Position numbers and translations under genes: made by a program. A stretch of DNA of 64,000 nucleotides, taken from contig NZ_RBCI01000001.1 in the NCBI RefSeq assembly GCF_003628535.1, positions 1,041,827 through 1,105,826 on the forward strand. Direction: 5' to 3'. Positions 32,731-42,400 of this stretch are shown piece by piece (the stretch's first letter is position 1; each line of letters starts with the position of its first letter). Origin of the DNA: Flavisolibacter nicotianae (lineage in GTDB: Bacteria; Bacteroidota; Bacteroidia; Chitinophagales; Chitinophagaceae). Under the pieces are notes generated by a model that worked only from the letters and a program-made list of their open reading frames with translations, made no database searches and was not told where the DNA came from.

Positions 32731-33855
32731 ATGCTCTTAACCGAACACAATCTTTTTTACTACCTGTTGGATAAAGGAATGGTCGACAAAGACAAGGTGA
32801 TCGACGGAGAGTTCACCGTACGACGAAGCGACAGCCGCAACAACAATTTCCTTGTCAACCGCGAGTACGATCACCATGCTTATTTTATCAAACAGGTCAA
32901 AGCCTTTGATGCCGAAAAAACCGAAACCCTGCGTACCGAGGCGCACTGCTATCAATTGGCCAACACCGACTCCGGATATCAGGCACTAAAACAATTTCTG
33001 CCTGCATTTTTTCACTACGATCCGCTTAGCCATGTACTGGTTACCGCACAGGTGAAAAATGCGGTGTCCGTTTTTGATTTTTACTATCGCTCTGTTAACA
33101 GCAAAATACCTGAGATCATTGCCGACATTCTTTCTTCCTACCACGGCACTATTAGCACAAACTTGTTACAGCAGCCAGCCTTCACGCATTTTCGGCAGCA
33201 AAAACCCTGGGTTTTTTCAGTGGCCACCACGCCGCCGGGCTTTTGGTCGCAGGAAGGCCAGGCAGCTGAGCAGCAAATGATGCAGTTGATTCATAAAAAC
33301 CGGGATTATGTGCGGTTGCTCTCGCAGTTGGAGCATGAGTGGCATCCGCAAACCCTTGTGCACAACGATGCCAAGTTCAACAACTTTCTTATCAGCTACG
33401 ACAGTGAAAAAAACGACATCCATTTTATCCAGCTGATCGACTGGGAGCTAGCCGATATAGGCGACCCGCTCTGGGATGTGGCCACCATCTTTCAAAATTA
33501 CCTTTCGCTTTGGGTAGCGAACGATGTGCCGGAGCAAACAGGAGCAAAGGGGTTTGCTATCACATTGGCACAGGTGCAGCCGGCCATACAACAATTTTGG
33601 CGGCGCTACACAGCGCAAATGAAGTGGACGCCGGAACAAGCGGCCGGCCTGCTGCTCAAGGCGACCCGCTTTTGTGCACTGAAGCTGATACATGCCTGTT
33701 TTGAGACCGCGCCGTATTCACCCACCCTGCAACCCATAAGCGTAAAGCTGCTCCAACTAAGTTTCAACATCCTTCGGTCGCCGCAGGATGCAGCCATTAA
33801 ACTTCTGGGGATCACCAATACATTCCGAAATGAATCTCACTTCCAATATGCATAG
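32731..33855 (+). CDS. APH-fold kinase, putative lanthipeptide Ser/Thr kinase (LanK-like)
   Basis: A 374-residue aminoglycoside-phosphotransferase-fold kinase. The N-lobe lysine is K54 (YFIKQV), the catalytic loop is H211-N-D213-AKFN-N218, and the metal-binding Asp is D237 (LIDWELADIGDPLWD). In class V lanthipeptide and thioviridamide-type pathways such a kinase phosphorylates Ser/Thr of the precursor and a HopA1-family protein then eliminates phosphate. The HopA1-family gene overlaps this one. The ATG at 32698 lies inside the terminator hairpin, so 32731 (MLLTEHNLFYY) was chosen. The fold is certain; the role is inferred from neighbours. Confidence 0.85.
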   Translation: MLLTEHNLFYYLLDKGMVDKDKVIDGEFTVRRSDSRNNNFLVNREYDHHAYFIKQVKAFDAEKTETLRTEAHCYQLANTDSGYQALKQFLPAFFHYDPLSHVLVTAQVKNAVSVFDFYYRSVNSKIPEIIADILSSYHGTISTNLLQQPAFTHFRQQKPWVFSVATTPPGFWSQEGQAAEQQMMQLIHKNRDYVRLLSQLEHEWHPQTLVHNDAKFNNFLISYDSEKNDIHFIQLIDWELADIGDPLWDVATIFQNYLSLWVANDVPEQTGAKGFAITLAQVQPAIQQFWRRYTAQMKWTPEQAAGLLLKATRFCALKLIHACFETAPYSPTLQPISVKLLQLSFNILRSPQDAAIKLLGITNTFRNESHFQYA

Positions 33856-34849
33856 CCTGCAACACATCGTGCAGGCCATCGACATTTCCCCGCAACGAAC
33901 CGTGCTTTTACACGGGAAACCCGTCGGTGGCGAATTCTCCAACCCATATGTCCAGCAGGCCAGTCAAAAAATGTTGTTTCAGTCGCTGGAAAAAGTTGTC
34001 TATACTGTTTTCTATTCAAAAAACAAACAGGCGTTTAACCCTGGGGCCACCTACGCAGACATGCAGCAAAGCCAGGCCTTCGTACGGACACTGAGCAGTG
34101 CCAATTCATCGCAGGAGCGGTTCGATACGGGCTGGGTCATTGAACAGGTAGACCTGCAGCGTCAGGTTATTGCACAAAAAGGCAGCCTGAAGCGGGCAGT
34201 TTACCCAGGCGAGTTTTTAAACGAAAGCGGGTTTCACCAAATGCCCGTTGCCAACGGCGAGATCCGGCTGGTTGCCCGAAAGGAACACAAAGACGGCCAC
34301 ACCGGTTTTTATTATGTTTTCGGTAGCACACTGGGGGAAGACAATTACGACCAGTTTGTTCGAATCTATTTCAACCTCCAGGCCGAAGGCGCTGCAAAGC
34401 TGGTAGAGGTCATTACGCAGCAATTGAACGGGCACCAGGTACCGTTCCAGTTCAAATGCCTGAATGACCCGACACTTTATACTCGCTGCGATACGGCCGT
34501 TCTTTATTTTGAAAAACGCTACAGCGATATCGTGTTCTACCTGTTGCCGGACATCTACGTCCAGGTTAAAAACAGCCTGAACGAAGAAACGCCCCTGTTT
34601 ACACGTCGGTTGGCAAAAGGCATGGCGTTTGCCGAAAGCCCGCTAAAACAGGATGAAAGTTTTGGCACACATTGCAGCAAGATGATTGCGCAAGGCATTC
34701 TGCAGGCACTGCAGAAAAACCTGGGCAAGCAGGCCTGGCCAGCCGAAATCGCCGAAACGATCCGACAGTGGCACGGCTATACCGATCTCGAAACGTTGTT
34801 TCTAAATCCCGGTTCGCAATACCCGTATTCGTTTCCGCAGCTTTCCTGA
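33848..34849 (+). CDS. HopA1-family protein, putative phospho-Ser/Thr lyase (LanY-like)
   Basis: A 333-residue protein resembling the type III effector HopA1 family, now known as the lyase component of class V lanthipeptide pathways. Visible family features are FYYVFGSTLGEDNYDQFVRI, VPFQFKCLN, YTRCDTAVLYF and the C-terminal LAKGMAFAESPLKQDESFGT. The preferred ATG at 33848 overlaps the kinase stop by 8 bases (ATGCATAG), giving translational coupling. ATG 33830 is an alternative. It should remove phosphate from phospho-Ser/Thr to give dehydroalanine and dehydrobutyrine. The HopA1 assignment is by remembered pattern and needs a profile search. Confidence 0.82.
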   Translation: MHSLQHIVQAIDISPQRTVLLHGKPVGGEFSNPYVQQASQKMLFQSLEKVVYTVFYSKNKQAFNPGATYADMQQSQAFVRTLSSANSSQERFDTGWVIEQVDLQRQVIAQKGSLKRAVYPGEFLNESGFHQMPVANGEIRLVARKEHKDGHTGFYYVFGSTLGEDNYDQFVRIYFNLQAEGAAKLVEVITQQLNGHQVPFQFKCLNDPTLYTRCDTAVLYFEKRYSDIVFYLLPDIYVQVKNSLNEETPLFTRRLAKGMAFAESPLKQDESFGTHCSKMIAQGILQALQKNLGKQAWPAEIAETIRQWHGYTDLETLFLNPGSQYPYSFPQLS

Positions 34850-34942
34850 CAGCTATTACATCGGTACTGGCCGGGCCGGTTTATTTTTCACAGACCATTT
34901 GCTCTTACGTTTTATTTGTTTTTACCTTCTTCAGCCAGGTTT

Positions 34943-36196
34943 ATGGTACACCAAAAAGAATTATATAAACAAGCTGCCGCTACCATCGCCACCTCTATCT
35001 GTCGCGACGCGATCTGGAAGGGAACCCGGTGTAATTGGATCGGTACCAGTTCGGAAGACTGGTACGGTATGCCCAGGGGCTATGCCAAAGCGCTGGGCAC
35101 TTCGTTTTACGATGGCACTTCCGGTATTGCTTTTTTTTTGTTGCAGTTGCGGCGTGTTCATTCCAATCCACTGCTCGATAAAACCCTGCGTGGTGCGCTG
35201 GAGCAGGTGATTTCGGTGGAAGGCGATCGCCAAAAAAACGCTTCTGATGCCATACTTGGTTTTCACGCAGGACTGGCCGGTTGTGCCTACGTACTGCATC
35301 TTGCCGGCGAACTGCTGGGAGAGGAACGGTACCAAAAAGCAGCCACACAATTCATAGACTGCATCTGCAACCTGCCCGAAGAAACCTGGGGCCTGGATGT
35401 AATTGACGGTCCGGCCGGCGCCATACCTGTTTTGCAGTTTTTATACAAAAAGCAACCTGGTGAGGCGCTTCGACAGTTTATTCTTCGTTTGGCCGCCTAT
35501 TTAATTCGAAAAGCTGACAAGCAGACCCCGGGCTGGAGTTGGGAGACTGTCCCCGACCGTTACCATAACTTAACGGGGTATGGACACGGGGCGGCCGGTT
35601 TTGCAACGGCCTTTGCCGAACTGTATGCATTTACAGGAGATGAACAATACCTGCAAATTGCCCGGTCTGTCGTGGGTTACGAAGATTCGCATTTTGTTTC
35701 CGGTCAGCAGAACTGGCCCGACTACCGCCGGTTTGATCAGGAGTACGGAGTCGAAAAAGCCGTTGCCGAGCCAGCCTGTTCCATCGCATGGTGCCATGGC
35801 GCACCGGGTATCGGCCTGTCGCGGCTGCGTATTTTTGAGTTGACGAAAGACCCGCAGGCAAGGCAGGATGCTGAAATCGCTCTTCAAACCACCCGTAAGA
35901 ATTTACACCTGGACGTGCTGGGGAACTACTCTCTCTGTCACGGCCTGTTTGGTAATGCGGAATTGCTGCTTTACGCAGCCGACGTTTTCAACCGGCCACA
36001 ATTAAGGAGTGAAGCGGAGCAGGTGGCGGATGCATGTATACAGGAATTTCTGGATAAAAAAGTCCCGGTGCCCAATGGCCTGCAGCTTCCTGCCGAAACG
36101 CCGGATTTTATGCTGGGCAGTAGCGGCATCGGCTATTTTTTTCTGCGGGTACTGGACCCCGGTATGTTTCCGTCGGTGCTGGTGTTCCGTTCCTGA
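34943..36196 (+). CDS. LanC-like lanthionine cyclase
   Basis: A 417-residue LanC-family protein. The three zinc ligands of the family are present and spaced as in NisC: C284 (AWCHGAPGIGLSR), C332 and H333 (SLCHGLFGNAELL). A conserved histidine follows in GYGHGAAGF (H215), and DGPAGAIPVLQFL and FMLGSSGIGYFFLRVLDPG are the usual repeat motifs of the alpha-alpha toroid. LanC adds Cys thiols to dehydrated Ser/Thr to make lanthionine rings. It is the last gene of the operon, 93 bases after the HopA1-like gene. The start is ATG 34943; an upstream ATG at 34916 is less likely. Confidence 0.93.
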   Translation: MVHQKELYKQAAATIATSICRDAIWKGTRCNWIGTSSEDWYGMPRGYAKALGTSFYDGTSGIAFFLLQLRRVHSNPLLDKTLRGALEQVISVEGDRQKNASDAILGFHAGLAGCAYVLHLAGELLGEERYQKAATQFIDCICNLPEETWGLDVIDGPAGAIPVLQFLYKKQPGEALRQFILRLAAYLIRKADKQTPGWSWETVPDRYHNLTGYGHGAAGFATAFAELYAFTGDEQYLQIARSVVGYEDSHFVSGQQNWPDYRRFDQEYGVEKAVAEPACSIAWCHGAPGIGLSRLRIFELTKDPQARQDAEIALQTTRKNLHLDVLGNYSLCHGLFGNAELLLYAADVFNRPQLRSEAEQVADACIQEFLDKKVPVPNGLQLPAETPDFMLGSSGIGYFFLRVLDPGMFPSVLVFRS

Positions 36197-36298
36197 GCCA
36201 AACAATTTTTAGCAGCCTGTTTTTCCAGCTTTATAAGAAGGCGAAATTTTCACAAAACAATCTTCCAACTTCCTTCCCTGAATTCGTCTCTACCTCCT

Positions 36299-36306
36299 TA
36301 TCTTTG
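36299..36306 (+). promoter_or_regulatory. TAnnTTTG -7 box upstream of atpB
   Basis: TATCTTTG, an exact match to the Bacteroidota -7 element, 21 bases before the atpB ATG and beyond the RiPP operon. No convincing -33 TTG is visible at the right distance. Confidence 0.55.
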
Positions 36307-36327
36307 CGCAAAATTTCAGAAAACGTG

Positions 36328-37566
36328 ATGGCTTTCGGACGATTCAAATCCTTATCAGTAGCGGTTTTCGGCTTATTGTTGATGCTTTTTTCTACTGCAT
36401 CTTTTGCGCAGGATAACCCTGACAGCGCAAGTCACCTGCAGCGCGAAGACAAAGCCGCAGAGAAAGCGGACGAAAAAGGCGGTGCCTTCAATGCCAACGA
36501 AGTCATTTTTGGCCACGTAATGGATGCCCACCAGTTCCACTTCTTTTCCTGGAAAGGCAGTGAAGGCGAGCAGCACCATGCGATTATTCCACTGCCAATC
36601 TTATTGTACGAACCCGGCAGAGGCGTTTCTTTCTTTAGCTCTTCGAAATTCCATCACGGCGAGGAAGCCTACAACGGCTACCGTGTTGTCACCGAAAGCT
36701 ACCGCGAGAACCTGAAGGAAAAGGGAATGGAAGAAGACCAGATCCGTTTGTTGCAGGACGAGCAGATTGTAGCCGTAGACAACAACGGCACCCCGATCTC
36801 TAATATCAAAGTGTACGATCTTTCGATCACCCGCAACGTTGTGCAAATGTTCATTGCGCTGACGATCCTCGTTTTGCTGATGACGTCTATTGCAAAAAGA
36901 TACCGCACCGGTCAGGGCCTGACTTCGGCCCCGAAAGGCTGGCAAAATGCCGTGGAGCCGGTTATCCAGTTCATCCGCGACGAAGTGGCCAAACCGAACA
37001 TCGGCCACCGCTACAAGCGTTACATGCCGCTTTTGCTCACGATTTTCTTCTTTATTCTTATTAATAACATCTTTGGATTGATCCCCGGCTCGGCCAACGT
37101 TACAGGAAACATCGCCTTTACGGCTACACTGGGTGTGATTTCTTTCCTGGTCATCACGTTCAGCGCCAACAAGCATTACTGGGGACATATCTTTAATCCG
37201 CCGGTTCCCTTCGGTATCAAGTTTATCATGGTACCCGTGGAGATCCTGTCCATTTTTACCAAGCCCTTCGCCCTGATCATTCGTCTTTTTGCCAACATGC
37301 TGGCCGGTCACATCATCATCATCTGTCTGGTGTCGCTGATCTTCATTTTTGGCAACCTGAGTACCGGGGTAGGGATTGGTTTCTCGCCGATCTCCATTGC
37401 GTTTGCGGTGTTTATTTATGTGATCGAGATCCTGGTGGCGTTCATCCAGGCCTTCATCTTCACCAACCTGACCGCCGTGTTCATTGGCCAGGCCACCGAA
37501 GATCATCACCAGCACGAAGCGGATGCCCACCATGGCAATCCGCCCACTGAGCCGGTGATCATTTAG
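36328..37566 (+). CDS. atpB: F0F1 ATP synthase subunit a
   Basis: A 412-residue membrane protein of the proton-channel subunit. The essential Arg is in ALIIRLFANMLAGHIIII. The N-terminus has a signal-like segment (VFGLLLMLFSTASFAQ) and a ~150-residue extension before the first family helix, as is usual in Bacteroidota but absent in E. coli. The C-terminus is His-rich (EDHHQHEADAHHGNP). The start was set at ATG 36328 rather than TTG 36304. Followed by atpE. Confidence 0.95.
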   Translation: MAFGRFKSLSVAVFGLLLMLFSTASFAQDNPDSASHLQREDKAAEKADEKGGAFNANEVIFGHVMDAHQFHFFSWKGSEGEQHHAIIPLPILLYEPGRGVSFFSSSKFHHGEEAYNGYRVVTESYRENLKEKGMEEDQIRLLQDEQIVAVDNNGTPISNIKVYDLSITRNVVQMFIALTILVLLMTSIAKRYRTGQGLTSAPKGWQNAVEPVIQFIRDEVAKPNIGHRYKRYMPLLLTIFFFILINNIFGLIPGSANVTGNIAFTATLGVISFLVITFSANKHYWGHIFNPPVPFGIKFIMVPVEILSIFTKPFALIIRLFANMLAGHIIIICLVSLIFIFGNLSTGVGIGFSPISIAFAVFIYVIEILVAFIQAFIFTNLTAVFIGQATEDHHQHEADAHHGNPPTEPVII

Positions 37567-37572
37567 CAGCAA

Positions 37573-37623
37573 GCCACAAGCGGCAAGCTTCAAGCCGGAG
37601 AGAACCTGCTTGCAGCTTGTGGC
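37573..37623. repeat. Imperfect inverted repeat of CAAGC words between atpB and atpE
   Basis: GCCACAAGC (37573-37581) pairs with GCTTGTGGC (37615-37623) inside a stretch made of repeated CAAGC / GCTTGCAGC words (37563-37640). It resembles the other low-complexity intergenic inverted repeats in the window. Confidence 0.6.
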
Positions 37624-37668
37624 AATAAGCTTGCAGCTTTTAACAACGTGATTTTTTTATCATTATAA

Positions 37669-37929
<261 letters not shown>

Positions 37930-37996
37930 AAAAACAAAGCGGCACCTTAAGCACAGGGCGGCGGGTGCCGTTTTCAATTTGCCAATGTGCAAATCT

Positions 37997-38011
37997 GAAA
38001 ATGTGAAAATG
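37997..38011 (+). repeat. 15-mer GAAAATGTGAAAATG shared with the pit-DUF47 gap
   Basis: The same 15 bases occur at 15794-15808 and in inverse at 15848-15862. Here it lies between atpE and atpF, followed by related TTTTCAAATTTTCAAAT words just before the atpF start, which could pair with it. Confidence 0.65.
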
Positions 38012-38066
38012 ACGGCAATGCTTTTTGTTTTCACGTTTACTAATTTTCAAATTTTCAAATTACAAT

Positions 38067-38561
38067 ATGAGACTACTGACACCTGAATTGGGTTTGATTT
38101 TCTGGACAGCACTGGCTTTTATCATTGTCTTTGTTGTACTGCGCAAGTTCGCCTGGGGCCCGATCATGAGTTCTCTTGAGCAACGGGAAAAAAACATTGC
38201 CGGTTCGCTGGAAACTGCCGAGCGGGTAAAACGTGAGATGGCCCAGCTGAAAAGCGAGAACGAAGAGCTGATGGCCAAAGCCCGTGAAGAAAGAAGTGCC
38301 ATGCTGAAAGAAGCCCGCGATACCAAGGACCGCATCGTAGCCGAAGCCAAAGAGCAGGCGAAGACAGAAGCGAATAAGATCATCGCCGAGGCGCAACAGC
38401 AAATCAACGCCCAGAAAATGGCTGCGATTACCGACGTGAAAAACGAAGTGGGTAAACTGGTGATCGAAGTGACCGAGAAAATCCTGCGCCAGCAGCTTGC
38501 CTCCACCGATGCGCAGGAAGCGCACATCAAAGGGTTGATCAACGATATTAAATTGAGTTAA
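38067..38561 (+). CDS. atpF: F0F1 ATP synthase subunit b
   Basis: A 164-residue peripheral-stalk protein: one N-terminal membrane helix (LGLIFWTALAFIIVFVVLRK) followed by a long Ala/Glu/Lys-rich coiled coil. It dimerises and links subunit a to the F1 head via delta. The start was set at ATG 38067 (MRLLTPELG) since the frame upstream to 38025 reads through a repeat. Confidence 0.95.
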   Translation: MRLLTPELGLIFWTALAFIIVFVVLRKFAWGPIMSSLEQREKNIAGSLETAERVKREMAQLKSENEELMAKAREERSAMLKEARDTKDRIVAEAKEQAKTEANKIIAEAQQQINAQKMAAITDVKNEVGKLVIEVTEKILRQQLASTDAQEAHIKGLINDIKLS

Positions 38562-38650
38562 AAAGAACTGTCAGCGGTCTGCTATCAGCTATTACCTAAT
38601 CAATGAGGAAATGCTGAAAGTGAAAAGCTGAATGCTGAAAGCTATATACT

Positions 38651-39214
38651 ATGTCCAATCCAAGAGTTGCATCCCGGTACGCAAAATCGCTTCTTGACCT
38701 GGCTATTGAAAAAGGCCAGCTGGAACCGGTTTATGCCGACATGCTTTATTTGCAACGCCTGACAAAAGAAAGCCGCGATTTCCTGAACCTGCTGCGTAGC
38801 CCCGTCGTAAAAGCCGATGCCAAAAACAGGGTCCTTCAGCAGATTACCCAAGGAAAGGTAAGCGAGCTGACGGCGGCTTTCATTAACCTGATGGTGAACA
38901 AGACCCGCGAATCCGTGTTGCCGGAGATCATCACCGCTTTCATTAGCCAGTACAGGGTGCACAAGGGCATTCAGATCGTTAAGCTGACGACGGCTGTGCC
39001 GGTAAGCAGCGCCGTAAAGAATGCCATTCTGGAGCAGGTAAAAAAATCGGTCGATGGCAAAACGGTGGAACTGCAGGAAGTCGTGGATCCCAAAATCATT
39101 GGCGGGTTTATTTTGCAGGCCGGCGATAAGCTGATCGACGCCAGCATTTCGTACGATCTTCTCAATGTGTCGCGCCAGTTCGAGAACAACGATTTTATTT
39201 ACCGGGTAAAGTAA
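38651..39214 (+). CDS. atpH: F0F1 ATP synthase subunit delta
   Basis: A 187-residue OSCP/delta subunit: RVASRYAKSLLDLAIEKGQL at the start and KIIGGFILQAGDKLIDASIS near the end are the family's N- and C-terminal motifs. It ties the b stalk to the alpha3beta3 head. It lies 89 bases after atpF, with a repeat-like GCTGAAAG stretch between them. A terminator follows, so atpA is not part of the same transcript. Confidence 0.95.
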   Translation: MSNPRVASRYAKSLLDLAIEKGQLEPVYADMLYLQRLTKESRDFLNLLRSPVVKADAKNRVLQQITQGKVSELTAAFINLMVNKTRESVLPEIITAFISQYRVHKGIQIVKLTTAVPVSSAVKNAILEQVKKSVDGKTVELQEVVDPKIIGGFILQAGDKLIDASISYDLLNVSRQFENNDFIYRVK

Positions 39215-39237
39215 ACATTCGAACTTTTTATAGAAGT

Positions 39238-39264
39238 AAAAAGCGGCTGAAAAGTCGCTTTTTT
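39238..39264 (+). terminator. Terminator after atpH
   Basis: Stem AAAAAGCGGCT / AGTCGCTTTTT (one G-T pair) with a GAAA loop and extra T, 24 bases after the atpH stop. Confidence 0.82.
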
Positions 39265-39450
39265 CATTTACGGGATGGGCGGATTGAAACGGACATTCGG
39301 TACATGTTAGAAAAAAGTTCTATTTCCACTGTAAACAAGAGAAGAAAACCCTGAAAAAGAAAGCTTTCGCCAAATTTTTCAAGATTGTGCCGATCTCCTT
39401 TTGATTCCTGCTAAATCATTTTATTTTAGACGTTTAGAAAGTCCAATAGT

Positions 39451-42400
39451 ATGAAAAAGTGTGTGCTTGTCTCAGTGGGGTTGGCAGCCGGTCTATTAAC
39501 CTATGCACAGCCGTCCCTCCAAAATATGGCCGAAACATTCAAAAAGCAAAAGCAGGAAGACCTCTATTCCCTGCGCCTCACCGGCCAATCCCAGGGAAGC
39601 CTGCGGTTTTCCCCCTCTTCCCGGATGATGAAATCAGGAGCTAAAACCTGGCTTTCATCGGCTCTTGGCCTGCGAACGGGCAAGGATGAATTGCGAAAAG
39701 CACCGGCCCTTACCTCTGCTCCAAAAGACATCGAAATTGAAAAATACCAGCAATGGTACCAGGGTATCAAAGTCGAACACGGCGCAATCAGCGTTGTGAG
39801 CAAGGCGGCAAAAGTAGAAGCCGTTCAGCTGGAATTTTATTCCCTTGATGATTCGTTTTCCACAACGCCCAAACTCTCAGAAGAAGAGGCCCTGCAAAAA
39901 GCAACGGCTTTTGTCGGTGCTGCCAAATATGCCTGGGAAGGATATGCCGGCAACGACCCGCAGTACAAAAAACCTTCGGGGTCGCTGGTGATTGTCGAAG
40001 ACTATTATGGAAAAAAGGGCAAGATGAACCTGGCCTACAAATTCGAGATCTATGCCGAGCAGCCTTTCAGCCGGTCGAAGGTTTATGTCAGTGCCGTCGA
40101 CGGGTCGGTTTTGCTGGTCGACCGGATGGTAAAGCACCTGGGGCCGGATTTCAATCATAGTGATGTCTCCATGCGGGCTGGCGTTCCGGCGGCAATCGTC
40201 GCCAATCAAAACAATCTTTTTGCCAACGCAAGCGCCACGGCACAAACGCGGTACAGCGGCACGCAACCGATCATTACAGACGACGGCAGCGCTGTTGCCG
40301 GGAAGCCTTACCGGCTGCGGCAGGTGCGCAACGGTCACAACATCACCACGCTCGATTACCAGCGTAAAGTGCAAAGCACGACCAACGACAACGCTGCAAT
40401 CGACTTTACAGACAACGACAATAACTGGACGGCATCCGAACGCAGTTTGAACTATGACGATGCTGCACTGGATGTGCAGTTGGCGATGCAGTACATCAGC
40501 GACTACTGGCGAACCGTTCATAACCGCTTTAGCTGGGACGACCTGGGATCGGAAATGAAAAGCTATGTCCACGTGCGGTCAGTTGCCAATGCCGGTTTTG
40601 ACAATGCCTACTGGGATGGTTCTGCCATGTATTACGGTGATGGGTCTTATTATTCAACCGACGGCAGCGGAACGATTGCCAATTCGTACGGCTTTAAGCC
40701 ACTGACAGCCCTCGATGTTTCGGCACACGAACTGGGACATGCCGTTTGTCAATCAACGGCCAATCTTGTGTACCAACGGGAAGCCGGGGGCATCAACGAA
40801 GGATTCAGCGATATCTGGGCCGCTTGCGTTGAAAATTTTTCGGGCCTCCCGAAACTTCCGTTCCTGATCGGCGAAGAAATTTATCCTTCTGTTGGCGCCT
40901 TGCGCAGCATGCAAAACCCAAAGGCCCTGGGCGACCCGGATACGTACGGCGGACAGTACTGGGTTCGTGTGTCACTCGCTTCCTGTCCTCTTCCCGGCAA
41001 TTCAAACGATCAATGCGGTGTGCATTACAACAGTGGTGTGCTGAACAAATGGTTCTACCTGATTACAGCCGGTGGCAGTGGCACAAATGATAACAAGGAC
41101 ACGTACGCGGTTACCGGCCTGGGTTTTTCCTGCACCGAAAAAATTGCTTTTCTGACCGAGCAGAGCCTGACACCCAATGCCGACTACGCAGCCGTGCGCC
41201 AAGCTTCCATCAATGCGGCAGCAACATTGTATGGTGCCTGTTCAAATGAAGTGGTACAGGTAACCAATTCCTGGTTTGCCGTTGGCGTCGGTGCCTCGGC
41301 CAATTGCCTGCCCTTGATTGAATTTGGCAGCACCAATACAACGGTTTCGGAAGGATCGGGTCTGGCCGGAAATTGCACCAGCACCAAGACTGTTTCCGTG
41401 CCGGTAAAACTGGGCGCCGCAGCCACGCAAAAAACCGATGTGCTGTTCAACTTTGGCGGAACCGCTGTTCAGGGTGTCCATTATACCGTAGCGTCGTCCA
41501 GCCTCTCCTTTGCAGCCGGTGAAAGCGGGACAAAAAATTTGGACATCACGATTCTCGACAATGCTACCGCCGAGGGAAACAAAACCATCCAGCTCAGTTT
41601 TACCATCAATGCCAACGGGGGCAATGGCGCAGCCGGTACCAATAACCAGGCGTTTACTGTCACCATCAGCGACGATGATGCGCCGACCCTTCCCATCCAG
41701 GCCGGTGCGATTTCGACTGTTACCTTGCTGAACGAGAGTTTTGAATCGGTGTCTGCCGGTACAACCTTCCCGGCGGGCTGGGACGCTTCGCAATCGTACA
41801 CGGGTGGCGCCAGTGCCACCAACGTTTGGGCGGTTGGAACAAATGCAGGGCTTTCCGGCAATGCAGCCTATATCACCAACACACCGGCAGGTGCGGTTGG
41901 TTACGCTTACGACCCTACCAGCACAACCGACAGGTTGTTGCGGTTGCCGGTTTTAAATACATCGGGTTTGACGGACATTCAACTGCGCTTCAATTACAAA
42001 GTTGGGGGCGAAGCCTATCCCTTGAGCCCGTCCAATTCCAACCCCAATTACGAACCCGCCCTGTACGATTTTGGCCGTGTGGTTTACGACGCTTCGGGTT
42101 CCGGTACTACCGGCTCGTTCAGCACCTTGTTCAATACCACGGCAAGCGACCATGTGGCCTTGTATGGAAATGGAACAACGACCCAAACCTTTGGTACTTT
42201 CCGCCTGCCTTCCTCCATGGAAAACAAGGCAGCCGTTTACCTCGGCTTCCGGTGGACCAGCGACAATTCTGCCGGTAACGGAATCCCTCTTGCCATCGAT
42301 GATATCGTGGTGACAGGTAAAACACAGGGAACCTCGATCGAAACAACGGCAGGACAGTCCAATTCAGTGAAAGTGATCCAGGGAAATATGGATACTTATA

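Noticed and set aside
38580..38646. Short GCTGAAAG words before atpH as a CRISPR-like array
   Set aside because: Words are 8-10 bases with no regular spacer and no cas genes nearby; it is a low-complexity spacer.
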